Below are positions 16,382-24,711 of a stretch of 33,871 nucleotides of DNA, piece after piece. Positions within the stretch are counted from its first letter, which is position 1. Each line of letters begins with the position of its first letter. Both the position numbers and the translations under genes were made by a program. The stretch lies in the NCBI RefSeq assembly GCF_018139695.1, contig NZ_JAGSOG010000075.1, positions 1-33,871 of the forward strand. Reading direction: 5' to 3'. A model generated the notes under the pieces. The model ran no database searches. It saw only the letters and a program-made list of their open reading frames with translations, and was not told the origin of the DNA. Source of the stretch: Actinospica durhamensis. Lineage in GTDB: Bacteria > Actinomycetota > Actinomycetes > Streptomycetales > Catenulisporaceae.

Positions 16382-16400
16382 GCGGATCTGTCAGATCCGC
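16382..16400. promoter_or_regulatory. Perfect 19-bp palindrome, candidate operator site C
   Basis: GCGGATCTGTCAGATCCGC is a perfect palindrome with a single central base. It contains TCTGTCAGATC (16387-16397), one base different from the core repeated twice near 12.2 kb. It lies between the divergent GT2/MFS operon and the biosynthetic operon, which suits a dimeric regulator. No regulator gene is present in the 10.9-33.8 kb part of the window. Confidence 0.5.
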
Positions 16401-16669
16401 ACCCGACCCGCCGGATCGGTCGAAACCACCCCTTCACGGATCCACTGAGCGGAAAGTCAACCCTCTTTCACGATGAGATATCCGGATCCTGAGTCGAAGT
16501 CGTCGAACGGCGCGGAGTTCGACGCCGGCCGGGGTGCGCCGAGGTCCGCGCCGCATCCGTACCAGCATCTTGATTGCAATATCGGATGCCGGGCGGACTG
16601 GAAAACCGCAGATCCCGGCGCTATATCCATCCGCTTACGACGTGCCCTGACACACATTTTTGTAGATCC

Positions 16670-16698
16670 TTGACATGCGCACACGCCCGGGGCAGTAT
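16670..16698 (+). promoter_or_regulatory. Possible promoter of the biosynthetic operon
   Basis: A perfect TTGACA (16670-16675) is followed after 17 bases by CAGTAT (16693-16698), in the most AT-rich part of the gap. The -10 match is only three of six. Transcription from here would leave a leader of about 120 bases before the radical SAM gene. Confidence 0.4.
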
Positions 16699-16823
16699 GG
16701 AAAATCGAATGGGGTCGGGGCGCACCACCACAGATGAGAACGCGAACATCTCGCCCCACCCGATTGCCTGGGCTCGTCTCAACCCTCGATCCGTTATCCG
16801 ACGACGCGGAGCATTGGAGAGCC

Positions 16824-18035
16824 ATGTCCACCACACCCATGCCGTTCATCCCGCTGCACGACCTCGCCCGGCCACGCAACCCGGAGGAGCTCTCGACGGT
16901 CGCGCTGGATCAGGCGCACGCGCCGACGAAGGTGCTGGCGCACGAGGAGATGGTCCGCAAGTTCGCCGCCGGCGAGGAGATCCGCCCGATCCACATGCGG
17001 ATCGGGATCATGGGCGCGTGCAACATGCGGTGCAACTTCTGCAACTTCCACTCGCCGAACGAAGAGAACTTCTACGACCTGTTCTCCTTCAAGGACGCCA
17101 TCCAGACCGCCTCCGCGATCAAGCTGATGGGTGAGTTCGCCGCGACCGGGGGCCGGGCGGTGACCTTCTGCGGCAGCGGCGAGTGCACCATCCACCCGGG
17201 CTACAAGGACATCTGCTACGCCGCGCACGAGCAGGGCCTGCGGGTCGGCCTGATCACCAACGGCTCCCGGCTCAGCCGCGCCGACCTGGCCGAGTGCATC
17301 GCGAAGACGCACACCTGGGTGCGGATCGGCCTGAACGCGGGCACCGAGGAGACCTTCAACGAGATCACCCGGGACCGCGACGGCACCTTCGCCACGTTCC
17401 GGGACACGCCCGGCAAGCTCCGCGAGGCGGCCGTGGACCCGGACTTCCGGATCGGCTTCAACTTCGTGATCACCCTGCAGAACTACCGGGAGATCGACCG
17501 GGCCGCGCGCCTCGCCCTGGAGTCGGGCGCGCACTACGTCCGGTTCGAGCCGGAGTTCTACAGCGGCATGGGCCACGAGACGATCGAGGACGTCATGGCG
17601 GAGGTCTCCGCGGCCCTGGACGCCGCGGCCGCGCTCTCGAACGACTCCTTCGAGGTCTCCGTGCCCAAGCTGGACCGGGGGCCGATGGACCAGGTGGAGA
17701 ACGTGGAGGGCGACTTCGAGCGCTGCCACTACAGCCGCTTCGTCACCGCGGTCGGCGCGGACGGCCACCTCTACCCGTGCCCGCAGGTGCACCTCAACAG
17801 CCGCTACCGGATCGGCAACGTGCTGGAGGAGGGCTACCAGCAGGTCCTCGAGGGCGGCAAGCGGGCCGAGTGGGAAGAGCAGAACCCGCGGCGCACCGAC
17901 CTGTGCAAGTCCTGCTTCTACCGGCCGCAGAACGAGCTGCTCGAGTGGCTCAAGCACGGACGCATCCAGCTCGACGAGGCGCTCGACTCCTACCGGGTCG
18001 AGGTGCCCGCGACGCTGCACGCCGACTTCGTCTGA
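16824..18035 (+). CDS. Radical SAM/SPASM enzyme
   Basis: A 403-residue protein. The ATG at 16824 has GGAGA about five bases upstream. Cys66, Cys70 and Cys73 (ACNMRCNFCNF) form the CX3CX2C motif that binds the [4Fe-4S] cluster cleaving S-adenosylmethionine. GRAVTFCGSGECTIHP corresponds to the GGEP-type SAM-contact strand, here with Gly-Ser-Gly-Glu-Cys. The C-terminal third has FERCHYSRF, GHLYPCPQ and LCKSCFYR, which look like a SPASM domain able to hold auxiliary clusters. SPASM enzymes modify ribosomal peptides or small substrates. No precursor peptide is visible here, so a small-molecule or carrier-bound substrate seems more likely. It is the first gene of the biosynthetic run, 30 bases before the next. 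Confidence 0.88.
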   Translation: MSTTPMPFIPLHDLARPRNPEELSTVALDQAHAPTKVLAHEEMVRKFAAGEEIRPIHMRIGIMGACNMRCNFCNFHSPNEENFYDLFSFKDAIQTASAIKLMGEFAATGGRAVTFCGSGECTIHPGYKDICYAAHEQGLRVGLITNGSRLSRADLAECIAKTHTWVRIGLNAGTEETFNEITRDRDGTFATFRDTPGKLREAAVDPDFRIGFNFVITLQNYREIDRAARLALESGAHYVRFEPEFYSGMGHETIEDVMAEVSAALDAAAALSNDSFEVSVPKLDRGPMDQVENVEGDFERCHYSRFVTAVGADGHLYPCPQVHLNSRYRIGNVLEEGYQQVLEGGKRAEWEEQNPRRTDLCKSCFYRPQNELLEWLKHGRIQLDEALDSYRVEVPATLHADFV

Positions 18036-18065
18036 TCCGGCCGGAACCGAGCAGGTAGGGAATCA

Positions 18066-20225
18066 ATGCAGATCAACCGACTGTCCCGGGCTGTGGCCGA
18101 CGCGGCGCGGGTACGCGCCGGACACCGGGACGAGGGCCCCGCCGGGGCGGCGGACGAGGGGCACGCGCAGCGGGTTCGGGCCGCGTCGGCCCGGCGGATC
18201 CGCGCCGCGCTCGTCCGTCTGGCCCGGGTGGACCCCTTCGCCGTGCCGGCGTTCGAGCTCACCCGCCGGAGCGAGAGCAGCCACGAGGGCGTGCGCCGCG
18301 TCGAACTGGAGTTCCGCAGCGCGGCGCGGGACGGGATCAGGGCCGTGCTGCTGATCCCGCAGGCGGTGGCCGCGCCGCCGCCCGCGGTCCTGGTCAGCCC
18401 CGGTCGCCACGCGGTCCTCGACCAGGTGGCCGGGCTCGCCCCGGCCGACTACCCGGATCGCGCGGTCGCCGCGCACCTCGCGGACGCGGGCCTGGCCGCG
18501 CTCACGGTGGACTACGGCCTGGACACCGGGTTCGCCGAGGCCGGGCTCGGCGGGCGGGACGAGGCCGCGGTGCTGGCATCAGCCTTCGAACTGTCCGGGC
18601 AGCCGCTGCTCGGGGCGCTGATCGAGGACAACCTCGGCGCGCTCGCCTGGCTGCGGGCCCAGCCCGAGGTGGACGGCGCCCGAATAGGGCTGTTCGGACA
18701 CAGCCTCGGCGGTGCGGTCGCGCTGCACACGGCGCTGCTCGCGGACGGCGCCCCGCCGCTGTGCACGGCCGGCCACATCGGCACCTATCCGATCCTTTAC
18801 ACCAAGTCACTCGGCGGTTCGCCGCTCGCCGTGCTGCCGGGCATCCTGGAGCACGCCGACCTGCCGGATCTCTACGCGGCGCTCGCACCGCGGGCGCTTC
18901 ACCTCCAGTACGGAACGCGCGACCCGAATCTGCTGCCCGCGGACGCGGCCGAGGCCGCGGAGTCGATCCGTGGCGCCTGGCGGTCCGCGAGCGACCCGAC
19001 CGGCACGGTCGAGGTCCTCGAACTGGACATGGGACACGGGACCGACACGGGCCTGGCGGCGGAGTTCTTCGTCAAGACACTGGGTTCCGCGGCCGACCCG
19101 GTCGATGCCCTGGTGCCCCCGCTCAAGGTGCGCTTCGACCTCGCCGCGCGCCGGGAGATCGCCGACGCCGTCGACGAGTCCCTGCAGTCCGGCGTGCTCA
19201 CGCTCGGCCCGGTGCTCAAGTGGTTCGAGGCCGAGGCGGAGCCGTGGATCGGCCGGCCGGCCGCGGCGGTCAGCTCGGGTTCCTCGGCACTGGAGATCGC
19301 CTACCGCGCCGTCGGCGTGGCCGGGCGCACGGTGTTCGTCCCGGTCAACACCTTCTTCGCCACGGCTGCCTCGGCCACCCGGGCCGGGGCCCGGGTCGAG
19401 TTCGTGGACATGGAGCTCGACGGCCTCGGCATGGACCCGGACGCGCTGCGCGCCGCGCTGGACCGGCACGAGGACGTCGCGGCGGTGGTGCTGGTGCACC
19501 TCGGCGGCGTCATCTCGCCCACGGTGCCGCGGATCCGGGCGCTGTGCGACGAGCGCGGCATCGCCGTGATCGAAGACGCGGCGCACGCGTTCGGCTCGCG
19601 GCTCGACGGCGTGTGGGCGGGCTCGTTCGGCCGGTTCGGGGCGTTCTCGCTCTACCCCACGAAGGTGCTCACCAGCGCGGAGGGCGGAATCCTCGCGGCC
19701 GAGGACCCGGCGGACCTGGACCTGGTGCTGCGGCTGCGCGACCACGGCAAGGCGGCGTTCGAGTCGCCGCTGCACGACTGCGAGGGCGGCAACTGGCGCC
19801 TGAGCGAGGTGCACGCGGCCGTGGGCCTGGCCCATCTGCGCCGCTTCGCCGAGATGACCGAGGAGCGCGCGAGCCTGGCCGCCTGGTACGACGAGGCCCT
19901 GAGCGGAATCAATGGGCTGACTGCCTATCAGCCTCCTGCCGCACTGTCCTCGAGCTGGTACAAGTACATCGCCTATCTGCCCGACGGCGTGGACCGGGTC
20001 GCGCTCAAGCGCCGGCTGCGCGAACGTCACGGCATCGCCCTGGCCGGTGAGGTGTACGACCGGCTGCTGACGGATCAGCCGTTCTTCGCCGACGGCGACC
20101 GGACGCGGTTCCCGGCCGCACGCTGGTTCACCGAGCGGCACGTCTGCCTCCCGCTGTACCCGACGCTCACGCGGCGGCAGCAGGAGCGGACGGTGGAGGC
20201 ACTGCGGGAGGAGCTCGGGGGATGA
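18066..20225 (+). CDS. Fusion of alpha/beta-hydrolase and DegT/DnrJ/EryC1 aminotransferase
   Basis: A 719-residue two-domain protein with AGGGA six bases before its ATG. Residues 1 to about 345 are an alpha/beta hydrolase: GLFGHSLGG carries Ser213, GTRDP supplies Asp286 and DMGHGTD supplies His324, a complete-looking triad. From about 350 a DegT-type PLP aminotransferase follows without a long linker: SGVLTLGPVLKWFEAE, SSGSSALEIAYRAVG, VIEDAAHAFGS, and SLYPTKVLTSAEGG with Lys533 as the Schiff-base lysine. DegT enzymes usually aminate keto sugars; other members act on small aldehydes or ketones. In this operon the aminotransferase could aminate an aldehyde made by the LuxE/LuxC-like pair, and the hydrolase could release or cyclise an intermediate. 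The fusion is unusual to my knowledge. It overlaps the next gene by four bases. Confidence 0.85.
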   Translation: MQINRLSRAVADAARVRAGHRDEGPAGAADEGHAQRVRAASARRIRAALVRLARVDPFAVPAFELTRRSESSHEGVRRVELEFRSAARDGIRAVLLIPQAVAAPPPAVLVSPGRHAVLDQVAGLAPADYPDRAVAAHLADAGLAALTVDYGLDTGFAEAGLGGRDEAAVLASAFELSGQPLLGALIEDNLGALAWLRAQPEVDGARIGLFGHSLGGAVALHTALLADGAPPLCTAGHIGTYPILYTKSLGGSPLAVLPGILEHADLPDLYAALAPRALHLQYGTRDPNLLPADAAEAAESIRGAWRSASDPTGTVEVLELDMGHGTDTGLAAEFFVKTLGSAADPVDALVPPLKVRFDLAARREIADAVDESLQSGVLTLGPVLKWFEAEAEPWIGRPAAAVSSGSSALEIAYRAVGVAGRTVFVPVNTFFATAASATRAGARVEFVDMELDGLGMDPDALRAALDRHEDVAAVVLVHLGGVISPTVPRIRALCDERGIAVIEDAAHAFGSRLDGVWAGSFGRFGAFSLYPTKVLTSAEGGILAAEDPADLDLVLRLRDHGKAAFESPLHDCEGGNWRLSEVHAAVGLAHLRRFAEMTEERASLAAWYDEALSGINGLTAYQPPAALSSSWYKYIAYLPDGVDRVALKRRLRERHGIALAGEVYDRLLTDQPFFADGDRTRFPAARWFTERHVCLPLYPTLTRRQQERTVEALREELGG

Positions 20226-21100
20226 GCACGACCACAATCGTCAAACCGGATCTGTCCTCGAACGGGCAGGCCATCGCCTTCAACGACAAGCTCTTCGCGC
20301 CGATGCGCGACAGCAGCGGCCTGATCGGCGACGCGGAGGCGCTGCGGGCTCGGTTCCGGGAGGACGGCTACCTGCTGCTGCGCGGCGTGCTCGAGCGCGA
20401 GCGGGTGCTCTCGCTCCGGGAGAACTACTTCGCCCGGCTGCCGGAGGGCTTCCTGAAGCCGGGCACGAGCGCGGCCGAGGGGCTCTTCTCCGGCCTGGCG
20501 CCGGACGGGATGCGCGCGTACGGCACGTCCGGGCATCCGGCGTACGCCTTCGCCCGCTCGGCCCAGCTGCACGCGCTGAGCGAGGACCGCGCGCTCTACG
20601 GCGTGGCCGAGACGCTGCTCGACGGGCCGGTACAGCCGCTGGTGCGCCAGATCGTGCGACATTTCCACGCCGGTTCGGGCAAGGCCTCGCGGGCGCACAC
20701 CGACTACGACTATATGAGTCAGGGCTCGGACAAGCTCGTCACCTTCTGGATCCCGCTCGGCGACTGTCCGCTGGAGGCCGGGGCGCTGGTCTACCTGGAC
20801 CGGCCGGAGCCGCTGTCCGCGGACCACCTCGCGCTGCTGCGGCTCGTCAACGACCGGGAGGACGACACCCGGCCGCTGAGCCACGACCTCGAGTGGACCG
20901 CGCGGATGACCGAGCGCCGCTGGCTGTGGGCCGATTTCCAGGCCGGCGACCTGACCGTGCACTCCCCGCACCTGGTGCACGCGTCGCTGGACACGACGAC
21001 CGAGGCGATGCGGCTGTCCGCGGACCTGCGGTTCCAGCGCTCCGGTGAGGCGATCGACCCGCGCTGGACCAAGCCCTGGGCCGCTGATGACGGAGCCTGA
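20222..21100 (+). CDS. PhyH-family Fe(II)/2-oxoglutarate oxygenase
   Basis: A 292-residue protein starting at the ATGA overlap. FREDGYLLLRGVL is the standard phytanoyl-CoA dioxygenase opening. RAHTDYDYM gives His159 and Asp161, and HLVHASLD gives the distal His253, together the iron-binding facial triad; Arg264 in AMRLSADLRF fits the 2-oxoglutarate carboxylate anchor. Such enzymes hydroxylate, halogenate or desaturate unactivated carbons, often on CoA-, carrier- or free amino-acid substrates. Halogenases replace the Asp with Gly or Ala; here Asp is present, so hydroxylation or desaturation is expected. Its place beside a carrier and an adenylation enzyme makes a carrier-bound amino acid one plausible substrate. 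Confidence 0.85.
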   Translation: MSTTTIVKPDLSSNGQAIAFNDKLFAPMRDSSGLIGDAEALRARFREDGYLLLRGVLERERVLSLRENYFARLPEGFLKPGTSAAEGLFSGLAPDGMRAYGTSGHPAYAFARSAQLHALSEDRALYGVAETLLDGPVQPLVRQIVRHFHAGSGKASRAHTDYDYMSQGSDKLVTFWIPLGDCPLEAGALVYLDRPEPLSADHLALLRLVNDREDDTRPLSHDLEWTARMTERRWLWADFQAGDLTVHSPHLVHASLDTTTEAMRLSADLRFQRSGEAIDPRWTKPWAADDGA

Positions 21101-22313
21101 CGCCGTGCTCACGATTCCCCTCTTCCGCCGCGGCGCGTGGCAGCCGAGCCGCGACGTGATCGACGTTCCGGGCTCCGCGCACTGGCGCCTCTCGCTCAGC
21201 CCGCGCCTGATGATCGCCACCGACGCCAGGGCCGCGCGGCCGGCCGACGAGCCCCGGTTCGACCAGGCCGCCCGCCGCCGCATCCTGGACGAGGCCATCG
21301 CACTCTTCCTCGACCGGCCGGTGGACCTGGGCCCGCTCGACACCCAGAGCCCGGCCGAGTTCCACGCCGCCATGCGGGAGATCGTCGGCCTGCCCCCCGC
21401 GCTCAGCGAACGCTGGGGGGAGATGCTGCGGGACTGCGTCGGCCGACTGCGGCCGCCGGACGCGCGGATACGCAGGGCACTGATTGTCCTGCCGGCGAAC
21501 ACCTTCACCTGTCTGGAAGCCGTGGCCGAGGCCGTCCTGAGCGCCGACGAGGTGTGGATCAGGCCGTCGCGCCGCGAACCCGTCTCCGCGGTGCGCTTCG
21601 CCGCGGCCCTGCTCGCCGCGGGGTGGCCGGCCGAGCGCCTGGGCTTCTACCCCTGCGACGCCGAGGCGCTCGACGCGCTGCTGGACGCCACCGACCACCA
21701 CGTCGTGTTCGGCGGCGACGAGATCTCCGCCCGGCTGGAGCGCACGAGGTCCGTCGAAGACAAGCTCGACCTGCGCGGCGCCGGCCGCGGCGTGGCCCTC
21801 GTGCCGGCCGACATCGCGGCGGACCCGGAAGCCGCCGCCGACTGGCTCGCCAGGCTGATCGCGGCCAACAGCGGCCGGTTCTGCAAGAACGTGTGCACGG
21901 TGCTGTGCGTCGGGGATCCGGAGCCGATCGCCAAGGCCCTGGCGGCCCGGCTCGACGCGATCAGCATCCCGGCGGTGGACGCCGACTTCCCGCAGGCCTC
22001 GGTCGCCCCCGCGCGCGCCGAGTCGTTCGCGAAGCTCGTCCAGGAGCGCACGGGCGCCGCCGACCGCCGGGTGACCAACCGGGACCTGGTGCACCTCGAC
22101 GGGGCCGGCGCGTACCTCGCACCCACCCTGGTGCACCTCGCGGACCCCGGCACGGCCGACGCCCCGCACGCGTTGCTGGCGCTGGAGCTCCCGTTCCCCT
22201 TCGCCGCGATCTGCGCGGCCGGGCCCGAGCTCACCGCCGCGGTCGTCGAGCGCTCGCGCTTCGTCTACACCCCGGCCACCGATCTGGAACCGAAAGAGGG
22301 CACCAGCACATGA
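21087..22313 (+). CDS. LuxC-like acyl-CoA/acyl-protein reductase
   Basis: A 408-residue protein. The ATG at 21087 overlaps the PhyH gene by 14 bases. ALIVLPANTFTCLEAVAEAV, EVWIRPSRREPVSAVRF and HHVVFGGDE correspond to the NADP-binding part of the LuxC/aldehyde-dehydrogenase superfamily. NSGRFCKNVCTVL resembles the GQxC strand, so Cys266 is the likely nucleophile that takes the acyl group as a thioester before NADPH reduction to an aldehyde. LuxC is about 480 residues; this one is shorter. Its immediate partner downstream resembles LuxE, the acyl-activating subunit, as in fatty-acid reductase complexes. Luciferase genes are absent, so the aldehyde is probably a biosynthetic intermediate. Confidence 0.7.
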   Translation: MTEPDAVLTIPLFRRGAWQPSRDVIDVPGSAHWRLSLSPRLMIATDARAARPADEPRFDQAARRRILDEAIALFLDRPVDLGPLDTQSPAEFHAAMREIVGLPPALSERWGEMLRDCVGRLRPPDARIRRALIVLPANTFTCLEAVAEAVLSADEVWIRPSRREPVSAVRFAAALLAAGWPAERLGFYPCDAEALDALLDATDHHVVFGGDEISARLERTRSVEDKLDLRGAGRGVALVPADIAADPEAAADWLARLIAANSGRFCKNVCTVLCVGDPEPIAKALAARLDAISIPAVDADFPQASVAPARAESFAKLVQERTGAADRRVTNRDLVHLDGAGAYLAPTLVHLADPGTADAPHALLALELPFPFAAICAAGPELTAAVVERSRFVYTPATDLEPKEGTST

Positions 22314-23431
22314 ACGACTCCGGTATCTTCCTCGCCTCGGACGCCCTGTCGCAGACCCCGCTCGAGGAGATGAAGCGTCGGTTCCCGGTGCTGGCCGAGG
22401 ATCTGGACGAGTGGACGCTGCGGATGGTGCACTGGCACTTCTCCGAGGAGACCGGATCGCCGTTCTGGCTCTCCCAGCGGGCCGATCTGCCCTTCGACCC
22501 GCTGCGCGACATCGTGGACTACGACTCGCTGCGCCTGTTCGGGTTCTTCGACAAGAGGCGGCTGCGCGCCGCCGCGCCCCGGGACCTGCTGCCGCGCGGC
22601 CTGTACGGCAAACCGTTCCGGATCTTCGAGACCGGCGGCACGACCGGCGAGCCGTGCCGCGTCGTCAACGTCTCCAAGCTCGACGACGAGATCACCGTGT
22701 ACCGCGTGATGCTGGACATCCGCGGCGTGGACGGCGGCGACATCGTGGCCATGACCCCGGCCGGCCCGCATCAGTACGCGCACCTGGTCGCGCGGCTCGC
22801 GGACCGCTGGCACGGCGCGGTGGGCTTCATCGACTTCGACCCGCGCTGGGTCAAGGCGGAGCTGCAGCGGGTCGGCACCGCGTCCGGGTACATCGCGCAC
22901 CTGGTCGAGCAGACCGAGGTGCTGCTGGACCGGCTGCGCCCCTCGCTGCTGTACACGACCTCGAAGCTGCTGATGGAGCTGGTGCTGGCGCTGGGCAAGC
23001 CGCTGTCCGACTACGGGGTGCGGGCGGTGTGCACCGGCGGCACGTCGTGCACGGCCGAGGAGGTCGCCTTCCTGCAGTCCGAGTACCTCAGGGGCGTGCG
23101 CTGGATCGACACGTACGGCAACACGCTGGTGGGCCACGCGCTGCTGGCCGACCCGGTGGCGCCGCAGGATCCGCGCTGCTACTACCTGCCGGGGCCGACC
23201 GCGACGATGCGGATCGTGGAGCCCGAGGACCCGTGGAACGAGGTGCCGCTCGGCCGGCGCGGCCGGGTGCTGACCACGACGCTGCTCGAGGACCTGTTCC
23301 TGCCCAACCTGCTCGAGCGTGACAGCGCGATCCGGGTGGGGCCGCACCCGTGGTTCGACTGGGACGGGGTGACGGGCGTGGCGCCGTACCGGGAAGTGGA
23401 TGGCGAGCAGGCCGTCGAAGGTGTCTACTGA
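22310..23431 (+). CDS. LuxE/PaaK-like AMP-forming acyl-activating enzyme
   Basis: A 373-residue protein sharing ATGA with the reductase gene. The segment at residues 107-115 (ETGGTTGEP) is the phosphate-binding motif of the adenylate-forming PaaK/LuxE group, which differs from the TSGSTGRPKG of NRPS enzymes. CTGGTSCTAEEVAFLQ and IDTYGNTLVGH correspond to the later adenylate-binding strands. PaaK ligases are about 430 residues and LuxE about 370, so length favours the LuxE side. Expected reaction: carboxylate plus ATP to acyl-adenylate, then transfer to a thiol for reduction by the LuxC-like partner. Chain length and acid identity cannot be inferred. A gap of 39 bases follows before the S66-like gene. 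Confidence 0.75.
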   Translation: MNDSGIFLASDALSQTPLEEMKRRFPVLAEDLDEWTLRMVHWHFSEETGSPFWLSQRADLPFDPLRDIVDYDSLRLFGFFDKRRLRAAAPRDLLPRGLYGKPFRIFETGGTTGEPCRVVNVSKLDDEITVYRVMLDIRGVDGGDIVAMTPAGPHQYAHLVARLADRWHGAVGFIDFDPRWVKAELQRVGTASGYIAHLVEQTEVLLDRLRPSLLYTTSKLLMELVLALGKPLSDYGVRAVCTGGTSCTAEEVAFLQSEYLRGVRWIDTYGNTLVGHALLADPVAPQDPRCYYLPGPTATMRIVEPEDPWNEVPLGRRGRVLTTTLLEDLFLPNLLERDSAIRVGPHPWFDWDGVTGVAPYREVDGEQAVEGVY

Positions 23432-23470
23432 TTCGTCCGCGAGCTCCCGAGCACGAAGGAACCACCGACC

Positions 23471-24478
23471 GTGTACCCCGTGGAACCACCCCGCCCGGTT
23501 CTGCCGAGCCACCGCCTGCGCGTCGTCAGCCCGGGTATGCCCACCCTCTACCATGTGCCGGAGCGAGGCAAGCGCGCCGAGGCGGCGCTGACCGCGCTCG
23601 GATTCGAGGTCGGGTACAGCCCGCACGCCCACGGCCTGTCCGATGACGGCATCACCTCGGGCACTCCGCGGGAGCGGGCCGCCGACCTGATGGAGGCGTT
23701 CGCCGATCCGGAGGTCGACGCGCTGCTGATCTCCGACTCGGGCACCGGGAGCCTCGAGCTGCTCGACCTGCTCGACCCCGAGGTGATCAAGGCGAATCCG
23801 AAGCCGCTGATCGGGTTCTGCGACACCGTCTTCCTGCACCAGTACCTGGCCGGGCTCGGCATCGGCTCCTACTACGGCTGCTCGCTCATGTTCCACCTGG
23901 GCGACGTGGGCGGGCCCTTCCCCGAGACGATACGGAGCCTGACCCGCGCGCTCGGCGTCGAAGCGCCGCTCGAGTGCCGGCCGCTCGGCGACCGCGCGGC
24001 GCCGCCCACCTCCTGGCACGACCCGGCGAGCGAGGCCGTGCCGCGGGTGCGCGACCATCCCGGCGGCTGGACCTGGCTGCGGCCGGGGCGCGGCGCGGGG
24101 CCGCTGCTCGGCGGGGAGATCTCCCAGCTGCCCGAGGTCGTGGAGCGGTTCAAGCTGGACTACCGCGGTGTGCTGCTGTTCTGGGACGTGACCGAGGTGC
24201 AGGACCAGCCGGTAGACACGCTGATCCGCGACCTGGCCGCCGCGACGGACCTGACCGGGCTCGCGGGCATGGTCGTCGGCGCCAATCCGCAGCTGGACCC
24301 GCCGGTCTGGGCCGCCGAGGTCGCCGCCGCGCTGGAGCGGCACGTCCCGGAGGCGGCCTATCCGGTCGTGGTCAACGCGGACATCTGCCACATGACGCCG
24401 TCCTGGGTGCTGCCCTTCGGCGAGTACGCCGAGCTCGACGACCACAAGGGCCTGAGCTTCCCCCGAACGAGAGGATGA
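23471..24478 (+). CDS. MccF-like S66 family protein with Cys-Asp-His in place of Ser-Glu-His
   Basis: A 335-residue protein with GTG start and AAGGA ten bases upstream. The order of motifs matches S66 LD-carboxypeptidases and the microcin C immunity peptidase MccF: RVVSPGMPTL near the start, DALLISDSGTGSLELL, IGFCDTVFLHQYLAG, LLGGEISQLPE, VLLFWDVTEVQ and ADICHMTPSWVLPFG. In MccF the triad is Ser118, Glu243, His311. Here the aligned residues are Cys117, Asp239 and His307, near-identical spacing but two of three changed. MccF cleaves an amide between a peptide and a sulfamoyl or phosphoramidate nucleotide, giving self-immunity. With a Cys nucleophile, hydrolysis, acyl transfer or amide formation are all possible, as is loss of activity. 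Its position directly before the carrier suggests biosynthesis or self-protection. Confidence 0.8.
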   Translation: MYPVEPPRPVLPSHRLRVVSPGMPTLYHVPERGKRAEAALTALGFEVGYSPHAHGLSDDGITSGTPRERAADLMEAFADPEVDALLISDSGTGSLELLDLLDPEVIKANPKPLIGFCDTVFLHQYLAGLGIGSYYGCSLMFHLGDVGGPFPETIRSLTRALGVEAPLECRPLGDRAAPPTSWHDPASEAVPRVRDHPGGWTWLRPGRGAGPLLGGEISQLPEVVERFKLDYRGVLLFWDVTEVQDQPVDTLIRDLAAATDLTGLAGMVVGANPQLDPPVWAAEVAAALERHVPEAAYPVVVNADICHMTPSWVLPFGEYAELDDHKGLSFPRTRG

Positions 24479-24480
24479 CC

Positions 24481-24711
24481 ATGACTCCCGAGGCCATCGC
24501 CGAGGTCTTCGGCTCCGTGCTGGACATCGACGACGTGCTGATCGACGACAGCTTCTTCGACCTCGGCGGCAGCTCGTTCTCCGCGCTCACGCTGGTCTCG
24601 AAGCTCAAGCAGGCCTCCGGCCGCCCGGTGCGGCTGCGCGACGTCGTGCGCGAGCCGAGCCCGCGCGGGCTGGCCGACGCGATCGCGGCACTGCCCCCGG
24701 CGGAGAGCTGA
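24481..24711 (+). CDS. Stand-alone acyl/peptidyl carrier protein
   Basis: A 76-residue carrier domain. FFDLGGSSFSAL contains the LGGxS motif, with Ser32 the expected phosphopantetheine attachment site. Helix 2 and the final helix (ADAIAAL) look intact. I chose the ATG at 24481 because GAGG lies six bases upstream. The ATG at 24475, which overlaps the stop of the previous gene, would add two residues. The stop overlaps the next start by one base (TGATG), so carrier and adenylation enzyme are translationally coupled, and the latter is its obvious loader. No phosphopantetheinyl transferase gene is in the window. Confidence 0.9.
   Translation: MTPEAIAEVFGSVLDIDDVLIDDSFFDLGGSSFSALTLVSKLKQASGRPVRLRDVVREPSPRGLADAIAALPPAES

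Noticed and set aside
16473-16673. A short plus-strand ORF in the 583-base divergent gap
   Set aside because: It lacks G/C third-position bias and a ribosome site; the region looks regulatory.
21087-23431. A bioluminescence lux operon
   Set aside because: No luciferase (luxA/luxB) or thioesterase (luxD) genes are present; only reductase-like and activating-like genes occur, within a biosynthetic run.
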